Assembly: GCA_029785375.1 (NCBI GenBank)
Contig: JAFLZV010000002.1
Span: 51,497-115,496 of the forward strand
Length of the DNA: 64,000 nucleotides
Source of the DNA: Nitrososphaerota archaeon
GTDB lineage: Archaea; Thermoproteota; Nitrososphaeria; Nitrososphaerales; Gagatemarchaeaceae
Reading direction: 5' to 3'
The notes beneath the pieces are model-generated. The model worked only from the letters and a program-made list of their open reading frames with translations. It did not search any database and was not told the DNA's origin. Each line of letters starts with the position of its first letter. The first letter of the stretch is position 1. Position numbers and translations under genes: made by a program. Of the stretch, positions 1-8,727 are shown in pieces.

Positions 1-18
1 AGAAAACAGGCGTTTTCT
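1..18 (-). terminator. possible hairpin terminator after the sdh operon
   Basis: A perfect 7-bp inverted repeat (AGAAAAC, loop AGGC, GTTTTCT) lies about 140 bp past the sdhB stop codon. Read on the minus strand it is a short stem ending in a T-rich stretch, as a transcript end might be. The stem is weak, and archaeal termination often needs only a U-tract, so this is tentative. Confidence 0.25.
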
Positions 19-160
19 ATCCAGCTGCCCCGTTTTCAGTCTCTACGCAGCCACGATTCGCTGGAAGGCGGGGCCGCGACCGCACCTAGCACTCCCAACA
101 TCGCACGTAAGCTCGAGGTTGGGCTCCGGTTCAGCTATGACTCGGATTCCGTCAGGCCTT

Positions 161-949
161 CTACTTCGTTTCCCCGGCCGTGGCGCCCCCTTTGAGACGC
201 CTGTAGACCCAGAGGATGGGGTCGTAATGCCTGTCCACAACTCTCTCCTTCTCAGGTATGATCGCGTCGTCGGTGATCACGATGTGCTCAGGGCATATCT
301 CTTGGCAGCACTTCGTTATGTTGCAGTAGCCGAGGCCTCCGGCGTCCTTCATGAACTTCGATCTGTTCAGGCCGTCCATGGGGTGCATATCCAGGGACGC
401 CGCCTTCACGACCCACCTGGGGCCCATGTAGTCCGCCTCGTGCTCCCTTATCACGTGGCAGACGTCCATGCACAAGAAACACTCGATGCACCTCCTGAAC
501 TCCCTCGACCTGTCCACGTCCGCCTGATAGAAGGTGTAGATGTCGCCTGCGTTGGCCTTGGGGGTAAATGGCGGTATGGTTGCCGCCACCTTCCAGTTCG
601 CTGTGACGTCTGTGACCAGATCCTTCAGCCTGGGGAATGCCTGCATGGGTTCGATGGTGATTTCTCCTTCGATCGAGTCCACCCTCGTCTTGCACATCAG
701 TTGCGGCCTGCCGTTTATCTCGGCCGAGCAGGAGCCGCATCTCCCTGCTTTGCAGTTCCACCTGATCGAAAGAGACGGGTCCAGGTGTGATTGTATGTAA
801 TGGACGGCGTTCAGCACCACCATCCCCTCCTCGCGCGGGACCTCGAAGGTGTCGTAGTGCGGAGACGAAGTTCGCTCGCCGGTCCCTCTCAGAATCCTCA
901 ATCTGATTGTCTTCCTTTGGTCTGGCTGCGCGCTCGCGTGGGTCTCCAC
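161..949 (-). CDS. sdhB: succinate dehydrogenase iron-sulfur subunit
   Basis: Electron-transfer subunit of complex II, carrying electrons from the FAD of SdhA to the membrane anchor. Three cluster motifs are visible: C66-x4-C71-x2-C74-x11-C86 for [2Fe-2S], C154-x2-C157-x2-C160-x3-C164, and Cys209/214/215/219 followed by Pro for the C-terminal clusters. At 262 residues it has family length. The start is GTG, one base after the sdhA stop, so the two are surely co-transcribed. It is the last gene of the anchor, small protein, sdhA, sdhB order. Confidence 0.95.
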   Translation of the reverse strand: METHASAQPDQRKTIRLRILRGTGERTSSPHYDTFEVPREEGMVVLNAVHYIQSHLDPSLSIRWNCKAGRCGSCSAEINGRPQLMCKTRVDSIEGEITIEPMQAFPRLKDLVTDVTANWKVAATIPPFTPKANAGDIYTFYQADVDRSREFRRCIECFLCMDVCHVIREHEADYMGPRWVVKAASLDMHPMDGLNRSKFMKDAGGLGYCNITKCCQEICPEHIVITDDAIIPEKERVVDRHYDPILWVYRRLKGGATAGETK

Positions 950-950
950 T

Positions 951-2732
951 TCAGTCGTCCTCCTTGATCAGCCTCTGGAGCTCCTGAGGCGGAGTGGATA
1001 CAGGCACCGTTCGACGGACCATCTTCCCATCCTCCTGGACGGTGATTATGTTCACCAGCCACTTCGGGTCTTTGGCAGGGAAGTCGGACCTCGTGTGCGC
1101 CCCGCGGCTCTCCTTCCTCTCCAATGCCGACCGAATCATCGCTTCGCAGATCAGCAGCATGTCCAAGACTTGGAGCGAGTCTGTCCAGGACTGGTTGTAT
1201 GCGCGCGGTCCCACGGCCTTCAACCCCTTCGCATCCTTCCTGAGCCTCTCGATTTCGACCAGACCTGCCTCAAGGTCCACCGCGTTCCTGACAATGCCCA
1301 CGTGCGCCCACATGTTAGAAGCTATCTCCTCCTTGATGTGGAATGGGTTCGCGCTGCCTGTGGAGGAGAATGGAGACAGCACTCTGGATATCTCCTTCTC
1401 GACTTCTTTACTGTCCACTGATGGAAGGTCCACCGCCGTGGCGCTCTTCGCAGCGGCATCCCCCGCCCTCTTCCCGAAGACCAGTATGTCCGAAAGGGAA
1501 TTTCCTCCTAGCCTGTTTGCCCCGTGGAGACCGCTCGCCACTTCACCCGCGGCGTAGAGCCCCTTCACGCTGCTCTCGGCTGTCTCCGGGTCGACCCTGA
1601 TGCCGCCCATCTGATAGTGGACGGTGGGAGCAACCTCCATCTTGTCTTTTGTGATGTCTATGTCGGCGAATGCCAGGAACTGGTCGTACATGCTCGGGAG
1701 TTTCTTCTTGATGTGGTCCGCCCCCTTGTGGGAGATGTCTAGATAGACGCCCCCGCCCTTGCTCCCCCTGCCTGCCATTATCTCTGTGTATATCGACCTG
1801 GCCACCACGTCCCTCGCGGAGAGCTCCATCCTCTTAGGGTCGTACTTGGACATGAATCTCTCTCCTTCAGAATTGGTCAGGATTCCCCCCTCTCCCCTGA
1901 CAGCCTCTGTGACGAGCATCCCTCGCACCCCTGGCGGATAGATCATACCCGTAGGGTGGAACTGAATCATCTCCATGTCCATCAACTCCGCCCCCGCCCT
2001 GTATGCCATCCCTATCCCGTCTCCGGTGCTCTCATAGGAGTTTGAAGTCACCTGATAGACTCTCCCGGACCCCCCCGTCGCGATTATGATTGCTCTGGCC
2101 CTGAACAGAAGAAGCTTCCCTGTCTTTATGTCGATGCCGAGCGCGCCCGCCGCCCTCCCGGTCTTCGGGTCTCTGAAGAGGCAGGTGGTCATGACTTCGT
2201 CCATGAATGGCACCCCTCTGGCTACAACCTGATCCTGGAGCGTGCGGATCAACTCCAGTCCCGTCCGGTCCCCGATGTTGCAGAGGCGTCTGTAGGTATG
2301 AGCGCCGAAGGGCCTCTGACTTATCTTACCGGCAGGGGTCCGGTCGAAGACCGCCCCGTATCTCTCGAGCTCGTAGACCCTTTCGATGGCCTCCTTGGCG
2401 AATATCTCCACAATCCTCCAGTTCGAGAGATGCTGTCCCTCGACGATGGTGTCGGAGAAGTGGACTTCCCAGGAGTCCTTTGGGTCGACGTTCCCGAGGG
2501 CCGCGGCTATCCCCCCTTCAGCCATCACGGTGTGCGCCTTTCCGAGGAGGGACTTGCAGACCACGAGGGTCTTTGCCCCCCTGTCGTGCGACTCTATGGC
2601 CGCCCTGAGTCCGGCCCCTCCGGCTCCGATTATGAGGACGTCGCAGACCCTTTCGTCGTAACTCCGGTCGTTGACTTCGACGCTTTCTTTCTCTTGTTGA
2701 GGAGCCCACAAATCGAGCACACCAGATGCCAT
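951..2732 (-). CDS. sdhA: succinate dehydrogenase flavoprotein subunit
   Basis: Catalytic subunit oxidising succinate to fumarate. Visible are the N-terminal FAD-binding motif GAGGAGLRAA, a KAHTVMAEGG segment in the region of the FAD-attachment His, the HPTG substrate-capping motif, the EAVRGEGG loop and HYQMGGI near the C-terminus. The open frame extends to 2843, but the upstream residues look non-coding. A TATA-like element (minus strand CTTATTAT, centre near 2755) lies 23 bp before the ATG at 2732, favouring that start; ATG 2744 is the alternative. Length is then 593 residues, normal for the family. Confidence 0.93.
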   Translation of the reverse strand: MASGVLDLWAPQQEKESVEVNDRSYDERVCDVLIIGAGGAGLRAAIESHDRGAKTLVVCKSLLGKAHTVMAEGGIAAALGNVDPKDSWEVHFSDTIVEGQHLSNWRIVEIFAKEAIERVYELERYGAVFDRTPAGKISQRPFGAHTYRRLCNIGDRTGLELIRTLQDQVVARGVPFMDEVMTTCLFRDPKTGRAAGALGIDIKTGKLLLFRARAIIIATGGSGRVYQVTSNSYESTGDGIGMAYRAGAELMDMEMIQFHPTGMIYPPGVRGMLVTEAVRGEGGILTNSEGERFMSKYDPKRMELSARDVVARSIYTEIMAGRGSKGGGVYLDISHKGADHIKKKLPSMYDQFLAFADIDITKDKMEVAPTVHYQMGGIRVDPETAESSVKGLYAAGEVASGLHGANRLGGNSLSDILVFGKRAGDAAAKSATAVDLPSVDSKEVEKEISRVLSPFSSTGSANPFHIKEEIASNMWAHVGIVRNAVDLEAGLVEIERLRKDAKGLKAVGPRAYNQSWTDSLQVLDMLLICEAMIRSALERKESRGAHTRSDFPAKDPKWLVNIITVQEDGKMVRRTVPVSTPPQELQRLIKEDD

Positions 2733-2853
2733 TGACCCGTTCATTTGGCGATAATAAGCTGATTCCCTTAGCTCCCGTCGCATTGGCACCGGGACGCAAG
2801 ATGAGAGTCGACGAAGCGAGGCTGGTCGATCTGGACTAAGCACCGCGGAAGGG

Positions 2854-3021
2854 TCAACGTATGGTCACTGAGAGTATCATCAAGAGGAATCCAACACCGA
2901 CTATCCCTCCGGTCGCCGAAACGCCTGCGTTTCCAAAGTAGGCCGCAAGGCTACCGAAGAGCATTATCGCGAGTCCGGCCACGAACAACGGGTACCTGGC
3001 TCTGGGGACGCGGGACGCCAT
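2854..3021 (-). CDS. small two-TM membrane protein in the sdh cluster
   Basis: A 55-residue frame starts two bases after the membrane-anchor stop and ends about 120 bp before sdhA. It has a basic N-terminus (MASRVPRARY), then two hydrophobic segments (about residues 11-29 and 36-53) separated by a short Gly/Asn/Ser loop. No family recognised. Tight spacing within the sdh operon suggests an accessory or assembly role for complex II, or a second small anchor subunit; that role is inference only. Confidence 0.55.
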   Translation of the reverse strand: MASRVPRARYPLFVAGLAIMLFGSLAAYFGNAGVSATGGIVGVGFLLMILSVTIR

Positions 3022-3023
3022 CC

Positions 3024-3746
3024 CTATAGCCTCACCAGCGTCAAGTCGAGCGGGAGTCCTGCGGCCAGACCACGGATGTAGAGGTCGGCGAAGAAGATGG
3101 TGAGCAAGCTCGCCCAGGCGAGGGTCTCGTGGTGCCTGTTGAGCCAACTCTGCCTCTCGTAGAAGGCTTTCCTCGCACCGCCAGCGGCGACGCAACTGTA
3201 GCAGTCGATGTTCCCTCCTGTGAGATGCCTGAAAGCATGGCATGAGCCTGTCCACGCCGTGAGCAGAAGCGCATTCGCCAGGAGGACCAGGCTCCCCACC
3301 CGCAATTCAAAGACGCCGCTGAAGACAAGCGAATGGTAGAAGTCGTAGTAGAAGAACGGGAGAAGAGCGATTCCGGCGTAGAGGAAGTATCGGTGGAGGT
3401 TCTCTAACTGGAACAAGCCGTTCCTTTCTCCGGTGTAGTGCCTCTTACTGGAGTCACCTCGTTCCGCGTTGGAACAGCCCAGCGGGTGCTTGAAGAGGTG
3501 GCGGTGATAGTCTTTCCTGTAAGCGTAGCAGGTGAGCCTGAAGAGGCCGGGGAGAGGGACTATCAAGATAGTCGGGCTGTAGAACGGGTCGATGTACCCA
3601 GCATATTCAGCAACCGGGAAGGAGAGGAGCGCCCAGAAGCCGACCACCAGGATGCCGACGAACGACCAGAACCTCCAGTTAGGCTCGAAAATCTCGTATG
3701 GAAACAGAGTCTTCCAGTTTAGCGCCAACGGCAGTCTCCAGCACAT
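3024..3746 (-). CDS. sdhC: succinate dehydrogenase membrane anchor (SdhC-like)
   Basis: About five hydrophobic segments and repeated His residues fit a haem/quinone-binding anchor of complex II. The LTCYAYRKDYHR segment, HRYFLYAG, GSCHAFRHLTGG and the WLNRHHETLAWASL region resemble, from memory, the single-subunit anchor of actinobacterial Sdh1-type enzymes rather than the classical SdhC/SdhD pair. The frame is open to 3818, but ATG 3746 is preferred: it gives MCWRLPLALNW and has a TATA-like CTTTTACG about 20 bp upstream. Quinone specificity cannot be read from the sequence. Confidence 0.78.
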   Translation of the reverse strand: MCWRLPLALNWKTLFPYEIFEPNWRFWSFVGILVVGFWALLSFPVAEYAGYIDPFYSPTILIVPLPGLFRLTCYAYRKDYHRHLFKHPLGCSNAERGDSSKRHYTGERNGLFQLENLHRYFLYAGIALLPFFYYDFYHSLVFSGVFELRVGSLVLLANALLLTAWTGSCHAFRHLTGGNIDCYSCVAAGGARKAFYERQSWLNRHHETLAWASLLTIFFADLYIRGLAAGLPLDLTLVRL

Positions 3747-3824
3747 GGGGCAAGTTTGACTGCGTAAAAGCCCTTCCCCGAATGGAGTTTGCCCTGAGCC
3801 CCTTGGCGGGACCCGCATTCCAGC

Positions 3825-4244
3825 CTAAGGAGGCGTGGACGCGTCCTGATCTTCGTAGTGGGCCCCGAGGTATCCGTACACCCCTGTCTTCAGGACCTTC
3901 ATTCCAAGCAGCGCACACTTGACCCTGGAGGGGCCCAGGTCAGGGTTGCCGAGCATCTCGAACACGTCTTCCTTGACCAGCTCCTTCACCCACTCGAGCG
4001 GTTTTCCCTTCGCGAGTTCTGTCAGCATGGAAGCGGAGGCCTGGCTGATGGCGCACCCCTTCCCTGTGAACTTCACTTCCTCTATCTTCTGGTCCTCCCC
4101 TACCCTGACCTGGATCTCAATCTCGTCCCCACAGAGGGGGTTGGTGTCGCGGGAGGATATGTCGACATTCTCGAGCTTGCCGAAGTTCCTCGGATTGCGA
4201 TAGTAGTCCAAGATTAGCTCCCTGTATATGTCGGCGCTGCTCAT
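3825..4244 (-). CDS. sufU: SUF-type iron-sulfur scaffold/sulfur acceptor SufU
   Basis: NifU/IscU N-terminal-fold protein, 139 residues. The three ligand cysteines are C38 (PLCGDE, with D40), C64 (GKGCAIS) and C110 (VKCALLG). In the SufU group it accepts persulfide from SufS or acts as a scaffold. Its ATG overlaps the last bases of sufS by 4 bp (ATGA-type), showing translational coupling with its sulfur donor. The sdh anchor gene follows with its own promoter. Confidence 0.93.
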   Translation of the reverse strand: MSSADIYRELILDYYRNPRNFGKLENVDISSRDTNPLCGDEIEIQVRVGEDQKIEEVKFTGKGCAISQASASMLTELAKGKPLEWVKELVKEDVFEMLGNPDLGPSRVKCALLGMKVLKTGVYGYLGAHYEDQDASTPP

Positions 4245-5479
4245 ACCTTGAAGATCCTCCCGGCCTTTTCTATGGCAAGTTTCAGCGCGTCCACGTCGTC
4301 GTGGGAGTTGTAGACGTAGAAGCTCGCCCTGCTGGCGGCTGGAACGTCTAGCCAGCGCATGAGGGGCTGGGCGCAGTGGTGTCCGGACCTTATGGCGACC
4401 CCCTCTTCGTCGAGTATGGTGGCGAGGTCATGGGGGTGGACGTCGGCGTAGTTGAAAGAGATCACCCCAGCCCTGAGACGTGTGTCCATTGGTCCATAGA
4501 GCCTGATCCCTCTGATCGCAGTGAGCTCGTTCATAGCATAGTCGAGCAGGCTGACTTCATGCGCCCTGACCCTCTCCATGCCTATGGACTCGAGGTAGTC
4601 TACGGCTGCTCCAAGGGCTATGCCATCGGCTATGTTCACAGTCCCGGCTTCGAACTTGTATGGTATGTCGTTCCAGGTCGAGTGGTCGTCGAACACCTCT
4701 CTTATCATCTCCCCGCCTGTCTGGAACGGGTCCATCTCCTCCAGAAGACCTCTCCTGGCGACTAGGGCGCCTATCCCGGTGGGACCGAGCATCTTGTGCC
4801 CTGAGAACGCGTAGAAGTCCGAGTCTATCGCCCCAACGTCCACCGGCATGTGCGGGACCGCCTGTGCCCCGTCGACCAATGTGGTAGCGCCTGCTTCCTT
4901 CGCCATGGCGCAGAGCTTAGCCGCGTCATTTATGGTCCCCAGCACGTTGGAACAGTGAGTGAAGGCGACGAGACGTGGTGCCTCCCTGAGCAAGGCCTCA
5001 AAGCTCCCTAGGTCGAGCGTCCCGTCAGGGTTGAGGCCGACATACTTCAGAATCGCTCCGCTGCGCTTTGCCAGCATCTGCCATGGGACGATGTTACTGT
5101 GATGCTCCATGGTGGTGACGACAATCACGTCGCCCTTCTTCATGTTCTTGTCCCCCCAGGCGAAGCTCACGAGGTTGGTGGCTTCGGTGGTCCCCCTGAC
5201 GAAGACCAGATCTTGCGGTCGCGCCCCTACGAAAGCGGCTGTCTTCTTCCTGGAGCCTTCGTACGCTGCCGTTGCTTCTTCCCCCAGCGTGTGCACCGAC
5301 CGGTGGACGTTGGAGTTGTAGTTGGAGTAGAATCTCACGAGCGAGTCGATTACCACCTGCGGCCTCTGGGTAGTGGCAGCGTTGTCCAGATAGACGAGTC
5401 TCTTTCCCCGGACCTTCCTGCTGAGAATCGGGAAGTCCGCCCTTAGTCTCTCCACATCTATGGCTTTGGATTCGAGCAA
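4241..5479 (-). CDS. sufS: cysteine desulfurase SufS
   Basis: PLP-dependent class V aminotransferase-fold enzyme that removes sulfur from cysteine as a persulfide for Fe-S assembly. The PLP lysine is K229 in SGHKMLGPTG, and the persulfide cysteine is C369 in RSGHHCAQP, the short-loop group II (SufS) arrangement. Length 412 is typical. It follows the Rieske gene and overlaps sufU by 4 bp. Confidence 0.95.
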   Translation of the reverse strand: MLESKAIDVERLRADFPILSRKVRGKRLVYLDNAATTQRPQVVIDSLVRFYSNYNSNVHRSVHTLGEEATAAYEGSRKKTAAFVGARPQDLVFVRGTTEATNLVSFAWGDKNMKKGDVIVVTTMEHHSNIVPWQMLAKRSGAILKYVGLNPDGTLDLGSFEALLREAPRLVAFTHCSNVLGTINDAAKLCAMAKEAGATTLVDGAQAVPHMPVDVGAIDSDFYAFSGHKMLGPTGIGALVARRGLLEEMDPFQTGGEMIREVFDDHSTWNDIPYKFEAGTVNIADGIALGAAVDYLESIGMERVRAHEVSLLDYAMNELTAIRGIRLYGPMDTRLRAGVISFNYADVHPHDLATILDEEGVAIRSGHHCAQPLMRWLDVPAASRASFYVYNSHDDVDALKLAIEKAGRIFKV

Positions 5480-5533
5480 CGTCTGATGAGACTCCGACAG
5501 CCCGAAGCTTCTTCGCCTGCTTAAAAGAACTCC

Positions 5534-5842
5534 CTAAACCTCAACGTAAACCGTCCCTTTGTCGACCCTGGTCCTATAGCGCCGCAGTGGGGCGGTCGCA
5601 GGTGGGTTCACTGCGTCCCCCGTCCTAAGGTCGAACTGTGACAGGTGCAGCGGACAGACCACCCTGTCCTCTAGGATGAAGCCCTGGCCTAGGTCCGCTT
5701 CCTCGTGGGTGCAGGTGGCAGCCACGGCGAACACCTCGCCGCCGATCTTAGACAGGAGTATCCGCTCCCCCCCGATGTCCACGGTGGCCATAGAGCCCTC
5801 GGCAAGGTCAGACTCGCCCATGGCGGGCAGGTAGTCCCCCAA
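5534..5842 (-). CDS. Rieske-type [2Fe-2S] ferredoxin
   Basis: A 102-residue single-domain Rieske protein with both ligand pairs: C44-T-H46 and C63-P-L-H66. It has no signal peptide or TM helix, so it is a soluble, NirD/BphF-like ferredoxin. It sits 5 bp after sufD and before sufS, so it is either an electron donor to SUF assembly or a first client of it. Partner inferred from position only. Confidence 0.88.
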   Translation of the reverse strand: MGDYLPAMGESDLAEGSMATVDIGGERILLSKIGGEVFAVAATCTHEEADLGQGFILEDRVVCPLHLSQFDLRTGDAVNPPATAPLRRYRTRVDKGTVYVEV

Positions 5843-5847
5843 GCGAT

Positions 5848-7260
5848 CTACCTGTACTTGTAGTGGCGCTCGAAGATGTCTTCTGACTCCTTGACCTCAG
5901 GGGTGAGTTCGCCCGTCGCAGCGAGAAGCGTCTCCCGATCTACAAGGCGTCGTTTCTCCTCATGCCACTTGCCTTCAATCATGAACCTGGCACCCTCCCT
6001 GGTCTGTTCGATGGGAATCCTAGAGAGGACAGGCTCGAAGAAGCCCAGGACCACCATCTTCTTCGCTTCGTCCGGTGACAGGCCGCGGGCCATTAGGTAG
6101 AAGAGCTGCTCTTCGTCGATCTGGGCCACGGAGGCGGAGTGCGTCGCCTTTACCTCGTTGTTGTCTATCTCAAGGCTGGGGACACCATCGGACCTCGCAG
6201 TCCTCTCCAAAATCATGGCATGATGTGCAAGATAGGACCGAGAGTTCTTGGCCGCGTTCACTATCTTGATCATCCCCTTGAATATCGACTGGGACTCCCC
6301 CTTCAGGACCCCCCTTGCCTGGGTGGAACCAGTGGAGTCAGGGGAGTTGTGGACCAGGTTGGTCTCGTAGTCATAGCGCTGTTTCCCGTCAGTGAAGAAG
6401 ATTTCGAACCCCTCCGCGAACGAGCCCCGCCCGTTCAGGTAGAAGTTGGTCCTTGAGCGCGAGACAGACGCTCCGAGGGAAAGAGAGCTCATTGTCGCCC
6501 TGGCGTCGTTGGAGACCTCGATCCCCCTGTTCGAGAGGTGCGTGGTCTGGTCGTCGAGGAGCTGGATGGAAGAGAAGTCAACGTGAGAGTTCGGCCTGGC
6601 GATGACCTCGGCCGTCGATGCGACGAACGCGGGCGACGGTGTGCCCTTGGAGTACTGCTCCTCGAGATAGACCAGCCTAGCCTCCTCCTCGGCTATGACG
6701 AAGGTCTGCTCGATCACCGACGTTCGTGGGGAGTCAAGCAGGAGCATCTTACGCAGCGGCTTCTCAAGGACCACCCCTCGCGGCACTCTGACGAAGGTTC
6801 CACAGTTGAAAAAGGCATTCACGAATGCGGCGTACTTGTCAGTCTCCGACTTCACCAGCCTCCCCTCGACCAGTTTCCTGACCGCTCCCTCTTCCTGGCG
6901 GAGGGCGTCGTGGAAGGACATCAGGTTCACGCCCTTCGAGGCCAGGTCCCTGCTCAGTTCCGCGTGGACCTGGGTCTCGTTCCCCTGAAGGAGGATGTCT
7001 GACTCGGTCCCGGTCAGGTACCCCGTGAAGAAGCTCCGGAAGTCGACCTCCGTGCGGTCCCGGGCCAGCTTGAACCTGTCCAAGGCGATGTCGAAGGTCC
7101 TCGAGTACTTCGTGTAGAGAGGGTTCTTTTCAGAGGGGAGGGAAATGAACTGTCTGAAAGCCTCGAGCCTCACGTCGGTCAACCACGACGGCTCAGCCAA
7201 GGAAGCCGAGATGGAGCGCAGGAGGTCCTCGTTGAAGGAGGACAGGGACGCCTGAGACAT
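5848..7260 (-). CDS. sufD: SUF scaffold subunit SufD (SufB/SufD family)
   Basis: A 470-residue SufB/D beta-helix protein, the divergent paralogue of the next gene upstream. The C-terminal core has the family pattern around HHAMILERTARSDGVPSLE, NNEVKATHSASV and EEQLFYLMARGL. It forms the SufBC2D scaffold with SufB and the SufC ATPase. The N-terminal third is much more divergent than in SufB, as usual for SufD. It starts about 20 bp after sufB. Confidence 0.92.
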   Translation of the reverse strand: MSQASLSSFNEDLLRSISASLAEPSWLTDVRLEAFRQFISLPSEKNPLYTKYSRTFDIALDRFKLARDRTEVDFRSFFTGYLTGTESDILLQGNETQVHAELSRDLASKGVNLMSFHDALRQEEGAVRKLVEGRLVKSETDKYAAFVNAFFNCGTFVRVPRGVVLEKPLRKMLLLDSPRTSVIEQTFVIAEEEARLVYLEEQYSKGTPSPAFVASTAEVIARPNSHVDFSSIQLLDDQTTHLSNRGIEVSNDARATMSSLSLGASVSRSRTNFYLNGRGSFAEGFEIFFTDGKQRYDYETNLVHNSPDSTGSTQARGVLKGESQSIFKGMIKIVNAAKNSRSYLAHHAMILERTARSDGVPSLEIDNNEVKATHSASVAQIDEEQLFYLMARGLSPDEAKKMVVLGFFEPVLSRIPIEQTREGARFMIEGKWHEEKRRLVDRETLLAATGELTPEVKESEDIFERHYKYR

Positions 7261-7281
7261 TCCACTCGACTCCGGTCGATC

Positions 7282-8691
7282 CTAGCCGACGGCGTTCGTC
7301 ATTTCGAGCGACATGAGGCGGTTGAACTCCACCGCGTATGTCATAGGAAGCTCCTTTGCGAAGGGTTCCATGAACCCGTTGACGACCATGCTCAGCGCGT
7401 CCCCTTCTGATATCCCCCTGGCCATGAGATAGAACAACTGCTCCTCCCCCACCTTGCCTACGCTCGCCTCGTGGGTGACCGTGGCGTCGTCCTCCTGAAT
7501 CTCCATGTATGGATAGGTGGCGGTGGTGCTGATCGGGTCCACGAGGAGGGCGTCGCAGCGGACCGTCGACTTCACGTTCTTGGCTCCCTTGGCTATGTGG
7601 AGGAGGCCTCTGTAGGCGGTGTGGCCGCCCCCTTTCGAGACCGAGCGAGATATAATCTTCGACGTGGTGTCCTTCGCCAGGTGGATCGCCTTAGCGCCGG
7701 TGTCCTGGACTTGGCCTGGACCTGCGTAGGCTACCGAGATGATGTCGGCCTTCGCCCTCGGCCCGAGCAGATAGACAGACGGGTATTTCCTGGTGAGCTT
7801 GGCGCCTCCGTTGAAGTCCACCCAAGAGACGGTCGCGTCTTCGTGCGCGTGAGCCCGCTTGGTGACGAGATTGAGGACATCCCTGGACCAGTTTTGAAGG
7901 GTCGTGTACTTCACCAGCGACCCTTTCCTGGCAACAATCTCGACTATGGCCGAATGCAATGACTGCGAAGAATATACGGGGGCAGAGCAACCTTCGATAT
8001 AGCCTACTTCGCTGTAGGGGTCGGCGACGATGAGCGTCCTTTCGAACTGGCCCATGTTCTTCTCGTTAATCCTGAAGTATGCCTGCAGCGGCATGCTTAC
8101 CTTCACGCCTTCAGGGACGTAGACGAAGGAACCTGCGCTCCAGACCGCCGTCTGGAGGGCGGCAATGTAGTTGTCCTGGTAGGGGACCACTGTACCGAAG
8201 TACTTTTTCATGATGTCGGGGTACTCTTTCAGGGCCGTCACGGTGTCTGTGAAGACGACCCCCTGCTTCGCCAGCTCCCCCTGGATGCTGTGGTAGACCG
8301 ACTCGCTCTCATAGATCGCGCCTACGCCCGAGAGGAACTTCTTCTCAGCCTCGGTGATTCCGAGCTTGTCATAGGTCCGCCTGATGTACTCAGGGAGCTG
8401 GTCCCAAGATTGGGCTGCCTTCTTCGTGGGGTTGGCATAGTAGTAGAAACCCTGATAGTCGATGTCTTTCAGCTCCGGGGCCCAGGAAGGAGGCTCTCGA
8501 TCGAGGAAGTGCTTCAGGGCCTTCATTCTGATCTGTTCCATCCACGCGGGCTCGTCGTGGAGCCTGACGATCTCCTGCACCACCCGCTCGCTCAGGCCCT
8601 TGGTGCTCCTTACCGCATACTCTTCTACGGGGTCGCTGAAACCGTACTTCTGTGCGTAGTCGTCGCCGACGATGTCGATCTTAGAAGTCAT
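7282..8691 (-). CDS. sufB: Fe-S assembly scaffold SufB
   Basis: A 469-residue SufB with strongly conserved features: SVYHSIQ, the VPEGVKVSMPLQAYFRIN core, EGCSAPVYSSQSLHSA, and the C-terminal HEASVGKVGEEQLFYLM segment. It is the scaffold on which clusters form before transfer. A 14-bp partial palindrome at 8707-8720 lies directly before the ATG, and a TATA-like ACCTTATAGG overlaps the sufC stop. sufB may therefore be transcribed from its own regulated promoter as well as from the sufC promoter. Confidence 0.95.
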   Translation of the reverse strand: MTSKIDIVGDDYAQKYGFSDPVEEYAVRSTKGLSERVVQEIVRLHDEPAWMEQIRMKALKHFLDREPPSWAPELKDIDYQGFYYYANPTKKAAQSWDQLPEYIRRTYDKLGITEAEKKFLSGVGAIYESESVYHSIQGELAKQGVVFTDTVTALKEYPDIMKKYFGTVVPYQDNYIAALQTAVWSAGSFVYVPEGVKVSMPLQAYFRINEKNMGQFERTLIVADPYSEVGYIEGCSAPVYSSQSLHSAIVEIVARKGSLVKYTTLQNWSRDVLNLVTKRAHAHEDATVSWVDFNGGAKLTRKYPSVYLLGPRAKADIISVAYAGPGQVQDTGAKAIHLAKDTTSKIISRSVSKGGGHTAYRGLLHIAKGAKNVKSTVRCDALLVDPISTTATYPYMEIQEDDATVTHEASVGKVGEEQLFYLMARGISEGDALSMVVNGFMEPFAKELPMTYAVEFNRLMSLEMTNAVG

Positions 8692-8706
8692 GTCGCGAAC
8701 TCTTGT

Positions 8707-8720
8707 ATAACATACGTTAT
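8707..8720. promoter_or_regulatory. candidate suf operator, sufB copy
   Basis: Plus strand ATAACATACGTTAT: half-sites ATAAC and GTTAT around a 4-bp centre. It lies between a TATA-like element (about 8726-8735) and the sufB ATG at 8691, where a bound repressor would block initiation. The same 14 bp recurs, inverted, before sufC at 9552-9565. Two copies within 850 bp, both at promoters of one operon, argue for one regulator. The regulator is not identified here. Confidence 0.6.
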
Positions 8721-8727
8721 GTTCCCC

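Noticed and set aside
119..790. 223-codon plus-strand open frame opposite sdhB
   Set aside because: It mirrors sdhB, whose cluster motifs are unmistakable; high GC keeps antisense frames open.
5848..8691. Long plus-strand frames opposite sufD and sufB
   Set aside because: Composition is unlike a protein and the sense strand has clear SufB/SufD motifs.
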